Shown: positions 53,083-62,104 of the stretch, one piece after another | Layout: each line of letters opens with the position of its first letter | Position numbering within the stretch: position 1 is the first letter of the stretch | Assembly: GCF_003234935.1 (NCBI RefSeq) | Contig: NZ_QKSB01000001.1 | Span: forward strand, 434,001-498,000 | DNA from: Putridiphycobacter roseus | GTDB taxonomy: Bacteria; Bacteroidota; Bacteroidia; Flavobacteriales_D; Crocinitomicaceae | DNA: 64,000 bases | Reading direction: 5' to 3' | Position numbers and translations under genes: made by a program | Notes under the pieces: generated by a model | Database searches by the model: none | The model's input: only the letters and a program-made list of their open reading frames with translations | Told to the model about the DNA's origin: nothing

Positions 53083-54525
53083 ATGGCAAATTATACAGAG
53101 GAAGAATTAGCAAAAGATTTACAAACCCAAGAATACGAATTTGGCTTTACCTCCGATATCGATTCTGACACTATTCCAAAAGGATTAAACGAGGATGTAA
53201 TTCGATTCATTTCAGCAAAGAAAAATGAACCGTCTTGGTTATTAGACTATCGTTTGAATGCGTATCATACTTGGCTCGAAATGGAAGAACCAAAATGGGC
53301 ACACGTAAAATATAAAAAACCCGATTTTCAAGATATTTCTTATTTTTCAGCGCCTAAAAAGCAATACGAATCATGGGATGATGTTGATCCAGAAATGAAA
53401 GCAACCATGGATAAATTGGGGATTTCAATGGATGAACAAAAGAAATTAACTGGTGTTGCCGTTGATTTTGTAATGGATTCAGTTTCGGTAGCGACTTCCT
53501 TTAAAGAAAAACTTTCTGAATTGGGAATCATTTTCTGCTCATTCAGTGAAGCGGTAGAAAACCACCCCGATTTAGTAAAAAAATATTTAGGTACAGTTGT
53601 ACCGTCAAGTGACAACTATTATGCGACATTGAATTCAGCAGTATTTTCTGATGGATCATTTTGCTACATTCCAAAAGGGGTGAGATGTCCAATGGAATTA
53701 TCGACTTACTTTAGAATTAACTCTTCAGGAACTGGACAATTTGAAAGAACTTTATTAGTTGCTGACCAAGGAAGTTACGTTTCTTATTTAGAAGGGTGTA
53801 CTGCACCACAGCGTGACGAAAACCAATTGCATGCTGCCGTGGTAGAATTAATTGCCATGGATGATGCTGAAATAAAATATTCAACAGTTCAAAACTGGTA
53901 CCCTGGAGACAAAAATGGCAAAGGTGGTATTTTCAACTTTGTAACTAAACGTGGACTTTGTGAAAAAAATGCAAAAATTTCTTGGACTCAAGTAGAAACT
54001 GGTTCAGCAGTAACGTGGAAATACCCTTCTTGTATTTTAAAAGGTGATAATTCTATTGGTGAATTTTATTCGGTAGCTGTAACCAACAATCACCAACAAG
54101 CAGACACTGGCACAAAAATGATTCACTTGGGTAAAAACACAAAGAGTACGGTGATTTCAAAAGGAATTTCTGCTGGTCAGTCACAAAATTCTTACCGTGG
54201 ATTAATTCAAATTCATAAAAGCGCGAGCAACGCAAGAAACTTTACACAATGTGATAGTTTATTGATGACGGATAAATGTGGTGCTCATACGTTCCCATAC
54301 ATTGAATGTGCGAATAACACAGCTCGACTTGAACACGAAGCAACCACTTCTAAAATTGGTGAAGATCAAATTTTCTATTGCCAACAAAGAGGGATTTCTG
54401 AAGAGAAAGCGATAAGCTTAATTGTAAACGGCTACGCTAAAGAAGTTTTGAATAAACTACCAATGGAATTTGCAGTTGAAGCACAAAAATTATTAGCCAT
54501 TTCATTAGAAAATAGTGTAGGGTAA
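53083..54525 (+). CDS. sufB: Fe-S cluster assembly protein SufB
   Basis: A 480-residue scaffold subunit of SufBCD that assembles Fe-S clusters in the cytosol. Typical blocks: [33 protein letters not shown] (about 17-50), [17 protein letters not shown] (about 199), [19 protein letters not shown] (about 240), [27 protein letters not shown] (about 286-312) and [15 protein letters not shown] (about 404). Full length; the beta-helix core is intact. It is separated from sufC by a GT39-type gene, an unusual order. Confidence 0.96.
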   Translation: MANYTEEELAKDLQTQEYEFGFTSDIDSDTIPKGLNEDVIRFISAKKNEPSWLLDYRLNAYHTWLEMEEPKWAHVKYKKPDFQDISYFSAPKKQYESWDDVDPEMKATMDKLGISMDEQKKLTGVAVDFVMDSVSVATSFKEKLSELGIIFCSFSEAVENHPDLVKKYLGTVVPSSDNYYATLNSAVFSDGSFCYIPKGVRCPMELSTYFRINSSGTGQFERTLLVADQGSYVSYLEGCTAPQRDENQLHAAVVELIAMDDAEIKYSTVQNWYPGDKNGKGGIFNFVTKRGLCEKNAKISWTQVETGSAVTWKYPSCILKGDNSIGEFYSVAVTNNHQQADTGTKMIHLGKNTKSTVISKGISAGQSQNSYRGLIQIHKSASNARNFTQCDSLLMTDKCGAHTFPYIECANNTARLEHEATTSKIGEDQIFYCQQRGISEEKAISLIVNGYAKEVLNKLPMEFAVEAQKLLAISLENSVG

Positions 54526-54560
54526 TATTTCAGGTAATCACTGCATAGATAAAAATCGAT

Positions 54561-55994
54561 TTGAGCATTTTAAAAAACATATATTTACAGTATTCCATTT
54601 TAATTTTGGCAATTTTTTTCATTGTCTTCTTTAAGTTGGATGGCTTCCCGTTTAGACTATGGGACGAATCTATGTTTGCTGTAAATGCTTATGAAATGCA
54701 GGAAAATGGTCAATATGGCCTGCCATACTTTAATGGCGAAATTGACAGTAGACAAACCAAACCGCTTTTGTTAACCTGGATTCACTTAGGATTTATCAAA
54801 GTTTTTGGGTTTAATGAATTAGCCATACGCCTACCTTCAGCAATTGCTGCAGGCACTACAATTGTTGCACTTTTTTATTTTTTAAGAAAAAATGGCAACG
54901 CTATATTATCTTGGATAGGCGCAATTATATTATTGACTAGCTTAGGATTTGTTACTTTTCACACTGGTAGAACAGGTGACTCAGATGCACTATTAACTTT
55001 ATTCACCACTTTATCTTGTCTACATTTTATCAATTGGCTGCTGAAAGAGCAAGGGAAATATTTAATCTACACTGCCGTTTTTATCGGACTGGGCATCATG
55101 ACAAAAAGCTTTGCTGCCATCATCTTTATCCTACCTTTTACTTTATTGGCATTTTGGTTTAAGCGAAAAGCAACCTTAGCTTTGTTCAAAGCAAAAGAAA
55201 TATACTTCGCTATTGGCATTTTGCTATTATCTGCTTTTATCGCTTTTGGATTAAGAGAAATTGCTGAGCCAGGTTTTATACAGCGTACTTTTTATAAAGA
55301 TGCTGGTAGACTTTTTGACACAGTAGAAAACCATGCACAAAGTTGGGATTTTTATATAAATCATATTTTTTACAGTCGATTTGATTTTTGGACGCCTTTG
55401 TTTTTCTTAGGCGCTGCTTTGGCTTTTATCTATCCTTTTCCAAATCAAAACCTGACTTTAATATTTCAATCCGCTTTCATCATATTCGCTGCATACTTAT
55501 TGGTGATTACTTTGTCGAGCACCAAACTAATTTGGTACGACATGCCTTTGTATCCGTTGATGGCAATTGTAGCAGCTACTCCTATTTATATACTGTTAGA
55601 AAAGCTTGCTTTAAATTTAAACTACCAAGTAATTGCAATACTCGTTTTTGCACTGATTCCTTTAAGAAAAGCTTTTTTTAATGCACAATCAAACACCATG
55701 AACGAGGCGAATAAAAAAGTAGAGGCGCTTGGTATTTATTTACATGCCAAGTCAAAACAAAACAAATACGAATCCTTCACCATTTGGCACCAAGGGTATT
55801 TAGGCACTTTGTTATGTTACAAATATATGTATGACGCAGCTGGTGCAAACATTACCATAAAATATACGAATGATTTTTCCAAAGGGGAAAAAGTATTGGT
55901 CGCAGATGAAAAATTAAAATTAAAATTAATCTCGACCCATGTGGTCGACACTTTAGAATACAATAAAAACGTACTATTAACGCAAATAAAATGA
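54561..55994 (+). CDS. GT39-like membrane glycosyltransferase inside the suf operon
   Basis: A 477-residue integral membrane protein with about nine helices, starting at TTG 54561 (no ATG upstream in frame; the next methionine is about 38 residues in). The first external loop FPFRLWDESMFAVNAYEMQE (about 29-48) has the D-E metal/catalytic pattern of GT39/ArnT-type enzymes, and LPSAIAAGTTIVALFYFLRK fits the family. It is likely to use a polyprenyl-phosphate sugar. It overlaps sufC by 4 bases, so it is translated from the same mRNA. Nothing in it suggests Fe-S work; it is either a passenger or an envelope link to this operon. Confidence 0.88.
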   Translation: MSILKNIYLQYSILILAIFFIVFFKLDGFPFRLWDESMFAVNAYEMQENGQYGLPYFNGEIDSRQTKPLLLTWIHLGFIKVFGFNELAIRLPSAIAAGTTIVALFYFLRKNGNAILSWIGAIILLTSLGFVTFHTGRTGDSDALLTLFTTLSCLHFINWLLKEQGKYLIYTAVFIGLGIMTKSFAAIIFILPFTLLAFWFKRKATLALFKAKEIYFAIGILLLSAFIAFGLREIAEPGFIQRTFYKDAGRLFDTVENHAQSWDFYINHIFYSRFDFWTPLFFLGAALAFIYPFPNQNLTLIFQSAFIIFAAYLLVITLSSTKLIWYDMPLYPLMAIVAATPIYILLEKLALNLNYQVIAILVFALIPLRKAFFNAQSNTMNEANKKVEALGIYLHAKSKQNKYESFTIWHQGYLGTLLCYKYMYDAAGANITIKYTNDFSKGEKVLVADEKLKLKLISTHVVDTLEYNKNVLLTQIK

Positions 55995-56743
55995 GTAAAA
56001 CGTTGTTAAATATCGAAAATCTTCATGCAGAAATTGAAGATAAACAAATATTAAAAGGATTAAACCTTAAAGTAAATGCTGGAGAAATTCATGCCATCAT
56101 GGGTCCAAACGGAGCTGGTAAATCAACTTTAGCATCTGTACTTTCTGGTAGAGATGGTTATGAGATGACGGAAGGAAAAGTAGATTTTGACGGTACTGAC
56201 TTGATGGAATTAGATCCAGACGAGCGTGCAAAAGAAGGTTTGTTTTTAGCATTTCAATATCCAGTAGAAATACCGGGTGTGTCAAACATCAACTTTTTAA
56301 GAACTGCTTTGAACGAAATTCGTGAATACAGAAAAGAAGAACCTGTATCTGCAAAAGAATTCATGACTATGGTTCGTGAGCGATCACAAATTGTTGAATT
56401 AGATTCAAAATTAGCTTCACGTTCAGTAAACGTAGGCTTTTCAGGTGGAGAAAAGAAAAGAAATGAAATATTTCAAATGGCCATGTTGGAGCCAAAATTA
56501 GCCATTTTGGATGAAACGGATTCTGGTTTAGATATTGATGCCTTAAGAATTGTTGCAGCGGGTGTAAACAAGTTGAAAAATGAAAACAACGCTGTGGTAT
56601 TAATTACACACTACCAACGTTTGTTAGATTATATTAAACCTGATTTTGTACACGTATTGGCGGATGGGAAAATCATTAAGACTGGCGGACCAGAATTGGC
56701 GTTAGAATTAGAAGAAAAAGGATACGATTGGCTTACCAAATAA
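55991..56743 (+). CDS. sufC: Fe-S cluster assembly ATPase SufC
   Basis: A 250-residue ABC ATPase that drives the SufBCD scaffold in the cytosol. Walker A GPNGAGKSTL (about 38-47), Q-loop AFQYPVEIPG, signature FSGGEKKRNEI (about 150-160), Walker B LAILDETDSGLD (about 170-181) and switch His in VLITHYQRLL. All are intact and full length. It is preceded by the GT39-like gene (4-base overlap) and followed by sufD 8 bases later. Confidence 0.97.
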   Translation: MSKTLLNIENLHAEIEDKQILKGLNLKVNAGEIHAIMGPNGAGKSTLASVLSGRDGYEMTEGKVDFDGTDLMELDPDERAKEGLFLAFQYPVEIPGVSNINFLRTALNEIREYRKEEPVSAKEFMTMVRERSQIVELDSKLASRSVNVGFSGGEKKRNEIFQMAMLEPKLAILDETDSGLDIDALRIVAAGVNKLKNENNAVVLITHYQRLLDYIKPDFVHVLADGKIIKTGGPELALELEEKGYDWLTK

Positions 56744-56751
56744 AAAACAAC

Positions 56752-57987
56752 ATGAACGTACAAACAGATACTAAATTGCAAAGTTTTTTAAGTGGTTTTG
56801 AAGGTGTTCGCGAGAATGCTATTCAAAATGAAGCTTGGGATGCTTTACAATATTTAGACTTTCCGACTACCAGAGATGAGTATTGGAAATATACAAGAAT
56901 CAGTAAAATTGCCAATGCAAAACTTAGTTCAGGAAAAGCAAGTAATACTATCCTTGACCTAGAAAAGCACCTATTAAGTGATCAATTCGTAATTATTGAA
57001 AATGGCATTTTTAGGGCAGATTTATCTTCCTTCGACTTGTCAAAAGTGAATGTAAAGGTAGAATCAACAGATACATTAGTGCAAACTACTGCCAACATGG
57101 ATGAGTTGTTTCAAGCTATGAATACTGCATTAGCAGAGCAAACTTTATTTATCAGTATTCCTAAAAAACAAGTTTGGGAAACACCAGTTCAAGTAATTTA
57201 TATCACTACTGAAAATCAAATCATGTCGAATACCAGATTGGTTTTTGAAAGTGAAGATTTTGCAGAAGGGCATGTAATTACGACCTTCATCAATGAAGGA
57301 AACTCACAAAGTCTTTCTAATCACTACACCGAAGTATTGGTGGCCGAAAATGCCCATTTAAAACTTGATAAGATTCAAGTTGGAAATGGCTGGCACGTAG
57401 CCACAGAAAACGTATGGCAAGACGGGAACTCTACTTTTAAGATCAATACCATGACTTTAAAAGGGGATATCGTTAGAAACAATTTAAACATTGAAGTAGC
57501 TGGTGAAAATTGCGAAACCTTTTTAAATGGCGCTGTCATCACCAAAGAAAATCAATTGGTAGATAACCATAGTTTTGTAAATCACTTAGTATCTAACTGT
57601 ATGAGTGATGAAAACTATAAATACGTATTAGATGGTAAATCTACGGGTGTATTTAACGGTCGTGTAGTGGTTCAACCAGATGCCCAAAAAATTAATGCTT
57701 ACCAACAAAATGGAAATGTATTACTTTCTGATTTTGCTAAAATAAATTCTAAACCAGAGTTAGAAATTTATGCGGATGATGTAAAGTGTTCTCACGGCTC
57801 AACAACTGGACAACTAGATGAAGATGCTTTGTTCTACTTGCAAGCAAGAGGAATTTCTAAAGACAAGGCACGTAAGATTTTAGTTTCTGCTTTTGTAGGC
57901 GAAGTACTACAATCTTTAGATAATGAAAAGGTATTGGCTTATGTCAATCAAGTTTTATTTGATGAATTTGGTTGGACAGAGATGTAA
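56752..57987 (+). CDS. sufD: Fe-S cluster assembly protein SufD
   Basis: A 411-residue partner of SufB; ATG at 56752 is used because the frame's upstream TTG at 56728 lies in the end of sufC. It has the Suf-D core: VIENGIFRADLSSFDLSK, VLVAENAHLKLDKIQVGNGWHV, NLNIEVAGENCETFLNGAVI, FNGRVVVQPDAQKINAYQQN and the C-terminal DDVKCSHGSTTGQLDEDALF (about 345-365) that contacts SufC and the cluster site. Full length, last gene of the run before a strong terminator; sufS and sufE are not next to it, so cysteine desulfurase must be elsewhere. Confidence 0.96.
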   Translation: MNVQTDTKLQSFLSGFEGVRENAIQNEAWDALQYLDFPTTRDEYWKYTRISKIANAKLSSGKASNTILDLEKHLLSDQFVIIENGIFRADLSSFDLSKVNVKVESTDTLVQTTANMDELFQAMNTALAEQTLFISIPKKQVWETPVQVIYITTENQIMSNTRLVFESEDFAEGHVITTFINEGNSQSLSNHYTEVLVAENAHLKLDKIQVGNGWHVATENVWQDGNSTFKINTMTLKGDIVRNNLNIEVAGENCETFLNGAVITKENQLVDNHSFVNHLVSNCMSDENYKYVLDGKSTGVFNGRVVVQPDAQKINAYQQNGNVLLSDFAKINSKPELEIYADDVKCSHGSTTGQLDEDALFYLQARGISKDKARKILVSAFVGEVLQSLDNEKVLAYVNQVLFDEFGWTEM

Positions 57988-58005
57988 ACAACCTATAAAA
58001 ATAAC

Positions 58006-58037
58006 AAAAAAACCGAAAATTAATTTTCGGTTTTTTT
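58006..58037 (+). terminator. suf operon terminator
   Basis: Palindrome ACCGAAAATT / AATTTTCGGT without spacer (a realistic fold is ACCGAAA / TTTCGGT with an ATTAAT loop), preceded by A-run and followed by a seven-base T-run; 18 bases after the sufD stop. Confidence 0.92.
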
Positions 58038-58211
58038 GTTTCTTACTTATCCATTTATTTAACAAGTGGCCAATATGGACGACCTTTTATAGGCGCATAT
58101 CTTCCCTAAAACAACCGTAAATAAACTCGAGTTATCAAAACGCAACAGCAGTCAAAACATGTATCTTTACATTTAATACTACTGACAATGCAATAAGCAC
58201 AAGTATTTTCG

Positions 58212-58219
58212 TAATTTTG
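58212..58219 (+). promoter_or_regulatory. putative -7 box of the sugar cassette
   Basis: TAATTTTG followed by G, 14 bases before the ATG at 58234. No -33 TTG seen at proper spacing. Confidence 0.45.
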
Positions 58220-58233
58220 GAATTAATTGAATC

Positions 58234-59343
58234 ATGAAAAATCCCAATTTTATCCCATTAGCAAGTCCCGATATCACTCAAAAAGATATTGAAGAAGTAG
58301 TAAAAGTACTCAAAAGTGGCATGCTGGTACAAGGGGAAAAAGTAATGGATTTAGAGCAAAAATGTAGCGCATTCATTCACACAAATCATGTCTCAGCCTT
58401 ATCCAATGGTACTGCAACAATGCATTTAGCACTTGTAGCATTAGGAATCGGAAAAGGGGACGAAGTAATTATTCCAGCATTCTCATATATCGCTACAGCG
58501 AACGTCGTTGAATTAGTTGGCGCGACTCCAGTTTTTGTAGATATAGAATTAAGTACTTTTAATATTGATATTTCTAAAATTGAAGCGGCAATAACCGATA
58601 AAACAAAAGCCATTATTCCAGTTCATGAATTTGGTTTAGCATGCGACATGACGCGTATAATGGCAATCGCAAATAAAAATAACTTGTTTGTAATAGAAGA
58701 TGCTGCTTGTGCCTTAGGCGCTATGCATAATAACCAAGCGGTAGGAACCTTCGGTGATTTCGGTTCATTTTCTTTGCATCCACGAAAAGCAATTACTAGT
58801 GGAGAAGGCGGTTTATTAGTTTCAAAAACTTTAGAGCAAGACCAAAGAATAAAAACGCTAAGAAATCATGGCATTAAAATAGACGAAGGTAAGATGATAT
58901 TTGTGGAAGCGGGATTTAATTACCGTTTAACTGATATACAAGCGGCATTGGTTGGAAGTCAGTTTGACCGACTATCAGAAATACTTGATAAAAAGCAATA
59001 CTTAGCAAACCAATACCAGCAAAGCATAAAAAACCCAAAATTTGTGCTTCCTCAAATAAGTAATAAAAACACACATACTTGGCAAACATATCATCTTTTA
59101 TGTGAAACAGAAGCATTAAGAAACAGCACTATAAATTATTTAAAAACTAAGAATATTGGTACTAATTATGGTGCTCAAAATATGCCAGCACAAACTTATT
59201 ATGCGAACAAATACAAACTCGACACGGTAGCCCTTTTTCCAAATGCCGACATAGCATATAAGCGAGGGTTGGCCATACCTTTATACGAAAAATTAACATT
59301 AGAAGATATCGAATACATTTCGAACCAAATCAATACTATTTAA
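58234..59343 (+). CDS. DegT/DnrJ/EryC1/StrS aminotransferase
   Basis: A 369-residue PLP-dependent sugar aminotransferase. The PLP lysine is K185 in [21 protein letters not shown], the Asp that pairs with pyridine N is in [14 protein letters not shown] (about 152-165), and N-terminal [16 protein letters not shown] (about 54-69) binds phosphate. It aminates a keto-sugar nucleotide using glutamate. Context: it is the first gene of a four-gene run with an epimerase, an acyltransferase and a glycosyltransferase, which suggests synthesis and transfer of an N-acylated amino sugar; the exact sugar is unknown. Confidence 0.93.
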   Translation: MKNPNFIPLASPDITQKDIEEVVKVLKSGMLVQGEKVMDLEQKCSAFIHTNHVSALSNGTATMHLALVALGIGKGDEVIIPAFSYIATANVVELVGATPVFVDIELSTFNIDISKIEAAITDKTKAIIPVHEFGLACDMTRIMAIANKNNLFVIEDAACALGAMHNNQAVGTFGDFGSFSLHPRKAITSGEGGLLVSKTLEQDQRIKTLRNHGIKIDEGKMIFVEAGFNYRLTDIQAALVGSQFDRLSEILDKKQYLANQYQQSIKNPKFVLPQISNKNTHTWQTYHLLCETEALRNSTINYLKTKNIGTNYGAQNMPAQTYYANKYKLDTVALFPNADIAYKRGLAIPLYEKLTLEDIEYISNQINTI

Positions 59344-59345
59344 AC

Positions 59346-60293
59346 ATGAAAGGAGAAACTATTTTTATAACTGGGGGCGCAGGCTTCATTGCTAATATCC
59401 TTATAAAAAAGTTAGTAGCAGATAATAAAATAATTATTTACGATAATTTTTACAGAGACACTTTAACAAAAAGTGGTTTAGCGGACCACCCAAATATCAC
59501 CGTAATTAATGGTGATGTTTTAGATGCTGCAAAATTATCGAAATCTATGGCTGGTGCCACCACTGTAATTCACGCAGCGGGTATAGCAGGTATTGATACC
59601 GTTATAAAAAATCCAGTCGTAACTATGCAAGTCAATATGATTGGCACCGCAAACGTATTAGAAGCCGCATACCAAAACAAAATTACCAATCGATTCATTG
59701 ACTTTTCAACTTCAGAAGTATTTGGCTCAATGGCATACAAATCTACCGAAAAAGACGAAACAGTATCAGGTTCCGCAGGGGAAGCGAGATGGACTTATGC
59801 AGTAAGTAAATTGGCAGGGGAACATTTAACTCATGCTTACCACAGTCAATATAACCTACCTACTGTAACGGTTAGACCATTTAATGTTTATGGACCGGGT
59901 CAAACAGGGGAAGGTGCAATACAAATTTTTATTCGAAAGGCACTGGCTAATGAAGACATAACTATCAATGGAGATGGCAACCAAATTAGAGCATGGTGTT
60001 TTGTGGACGATTTTGTAGATTGTGTCATGCGTGCATTAGCCTCTGACAAAGCGATTGGTGAAAGTTTCAACATAGGGAATGCAAGAGCAATAACTACAAT
60101 TCTAGGATTAGCAGAAGCAATCTGTAGGGTATTAAAGTCAGATTCTAAAATTATTTTTAAACCCGCCCTATCTGCCGATATAGAATTAAGAATTCCATCC
60201 GTTAAAAAAGCAGAAGAATTATTAAATTTTAAAGCTAAAGTGGACTTAGAAGAAGGAATTTTAAAAACTGCTGAGTGGATTAAACACAATTAG
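59346..60293 (+). CDS. NAD-dependent epimerase/dehydratase (extended SDR)
   Basis: A 315-residue sugar-nucleotide SDR. NAD-binding TGGAGFIA at residues 9-16, D-rich end of the second strand (IIYDNFYRD), catalytic Ser in FSTSEVFGS (about 120-128), and YxxxK as Tyr151/Lys155 in [12 protein letters not shown]. The C-terminal [20 protein letters not shown] and GNARAITT elements are sugar-epimerase features. It is probably a 4-epimerase or 4,6-dehydratase; sequence alone does not decide. 2 bases from the genes on either side. Confidence 0.92.
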   Translation: MKGETIFITGGAGFIANILIKKLVADNKIIIYDNFYRDTLTKSGLADHPNITVINGDVLDAAKLSKSMAGATTVIHAAGIAGIDTVIKNPVVTMQVNMIGTANVLEAAYQNKITNRFIDFSTSEVFGSMAYKSTEKDETVSGSAGEARWTYAVSKLAGEHLTHAYHSQYNLPTVTVRPFNVYGPGQTGEGAIQIFIRKALANEDITINGDGNQIRAWCFVDDFVDCVMRALASDKAIGESFNIGNARAITTILGLAEAICRVLKSDSKIIFKPALSADIELRIPSVKKAEELLNFKAKVDLEEGILKTAEWIKHN

Positions 60294-60294
60294 A

Positions 60295-60879
60295 ATGGAC
60301 CGATTAAGCGCATTAAAAAATAAAGAAACTGAAGAGATATTTTCAAAACTTAATGTTTTACATGAAGAATTATCTCAAGCATTCAGCAGTGAATTTGATC
60401 GCTCTTTACCCTTCAATGAATTGTTGCTAGACAGATGGGAACGAGCAAAAAAACTTGGCTGGGGAAACGGTACTTCTATTTATGATAATGCTTATGTATT
60501 TGGTGATGTAACGGTTGGCGAAAACACATGGATTGGTCCATTTACGATTATTGACGGCACAGGAAGCTTAACCATAGGAGATTTTTGCACCATTTCAGCT
60601 GGTGTTCACCTTTATTCCCATGATAATGTTTTAAGAACCTTAAGTGGCAATCGAAAACCTATTCTATACGCGCCCTTAAAAATAGGATCCAATACTTATA
60701 TTGGTCCGCAATCAATTATTAGTAAAGGTATTTCCATTGGTGATTATGTAATTATTGGTGCTAATTCTTTTGTTAATAAAGATGTTCCTTCTAATGCTAT
60801 TGTTGCTGGAAACCCTGCTAAAGTAATTGGAAAAGTAATTTGTAAAGGAGATGAAATTGTATTAAAATATGGCATATGA
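60295..60879 (+). CDS. hexapeptide-repeat acyltransferase
   Basis: A 194-residue left-handed beta-helix enzyme. Hexapeptide turns run from about 60 to 185 (VFGDVTVGENTWIGPFTIID, LTIGDFCTISAGVHLYSHDN, LKIGSNTYIGPQSIISKGIS, IGDYVIIGANSFVNKDVPSN, AIVAGNPAKVIGK). The His in HLYSHDN is the catalytic type of acetyltransferases of this fold. N-terminal helix about 1-40. It likely acetylates (or formylates) the amino group made by the DegT enzyme. It overlaps the glycosyltransferase gene by 4 bases (ATGA). Confidence 0.9.
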   Translation: MDRLSALKNKETEEIFSKLNVLHEELSQAFSSEFDRSLPFNELLLDRWERAKKLGWGNGTSIYDNAYVFGDVTVGENTWIGPFTIIDGTGSLTIGDFCTISAGVHLYSHDNVLRTLSGNRKPILYAPLKIGSNTYIGPQSIISKGISIGDYVIIGANSFVNKDVPSNAIVAGNPAKVIGKVICKGDEIVLKYGI

Positions 60880-61922
60880 AAATATTGCACTTACCATACA
60901 ATATTGCCAGTTTTGCAACCATTACAGTAAATGCAATTAATCAAACAGAACACCAAGCTAAAGGTTTAATTTTAACTGAAAACAACAAACTACACAACAA
61001 CTCGAATTTAACCGTCATTCCGCCAACCAATAGTATATTTAATAAAATAAAACGCCTGTTTTTTTTTGTTAAAGCTGTGCTTTGGGCAGATGTAATACAT
61101 TGGTATTATGATGAGAAAATACTAAAAAAAAACTACGCATTAAGATTCATTAAATGGCTTAAAAAACCAGCTATTGTAGAATGGCTAGGAACAGATATTA
61201 GAAATCCCTTAATTGAATTTGAGGACAACCCATACTTTAAGGCTGCATATCCTCTTTTTTATGCGTTACCTCCTGAAAAAATTGCAGAACAAACCACTTC
61301 TATGCAAAGAAAATTTGCTGAAGCTGGTTTTGAAACAGCGTTGTGTTCAGATATGCAAAAGTATATTGTTCCAGACGTTTTTAATAAATGCCACGTATTA
61401 CGTCAAAGAATAGCTGTTAAAAATCTCCCAAAAAACTATCCTTTAGCTACCCAACAAAAACCTGTACTAGTACATGCCCCGTCCAAAAAAGATGTAAAAG
61501 GCACACATTTTGTTTTGAAGGCAATTGAAACTTTAAAAGCACAAAACTTATCTTTTGAATTCAAAATAATTCACAACCAAACACATGAACAAGCGATAGA
61601 AGCAATTCAAAATTGCGATATTTTTATTGATCAGTTTATTATCGGAGGTTATGGCATGGCAGCCATTGAAGCCATGGCATTTGGCAAACCTGTAATTGCC
61701 TTTATAAAAGAGGCCAACTGGACAGACTATCCTGCATCATGTCCAATTATCAACACCAAAGGAGAAGACTTAGCGACTACACTAAAAATCCTTATTTTAA
61801 ATGGTCAAAATAGAAATAAAATTGGAATCCATAGCCGTGCTTATGTCGAGCAATTTCATGATACCGCTGTAATAATTCCCGATTTACTGGAAATTTATAA
61901 AAAAGTGATTGACAATAAATGA
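60876..61922 (+). CDS. glycosyltransferase (GT-B-like)
   Basis: A 348-residue enzyme with a GT-B-like C-terminal half: KPVLVHAPSKKDVKGTHFVLKAIETL (about 198-223), FKIIHNQTHEQAIEAIQNCDIFIDQFIIGGYGMAAIEAMAFGKPVIAFI (about 229-277), where the E-x7-E donor site is in IEAMAFGKPV. The N-terminal half has a short Rossmann-like motif but weak conservation. It should attach the modified amino sugar made by the upstream three genes to an envelope glycan. It is the last gene of the cassette. Confidence 0.88.
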   Translation: MKILHLPYNIASFATITVNAINQTEHQAKGLILTENNKLHNNSNLTVIPPTNSIFNKIKRLFFFVKAVLWADVIHWYYDEKILKKNYALRFIKWLKKPAIVEWLGTDIRNPLIEFEDNPYFKAAYPLFYALPPEKIAEQTTSMQRKFAEAGFETALCSDMQKYIVPDVFNKCHVLRQRIAVKNLPKNYPLATQQKPVLVHAPSKKDVKGTHFVLKAIETLKAQNLSFEFKIIHNQTHEQAIEAIQNCDIFIDQFIIGGYGMAAIEAMAFGKPVIAFIKEANWTDYPASCPIINTKGEDLATTLKILILNGQNRNKIGIHSRAYVEQFHDTAVIIPDLLEIYKKVIDNK

Positions 61923-62104
61923 ACTTCCAGTAAAAAAGATACAACAAAAATTGGTTTTTGGTAGACTTTGAACATACCCGAAAAAAGCATAGCAACACTT
62001 AGGTAAAAGCTATATAACAAGCTCGTAGTTAAAACCGCATCAAATTTTTAAACCTGATTAATTCATCAATTTCTTATATCGAACTCATTTTGGTTCCAAA
62101 TCCC

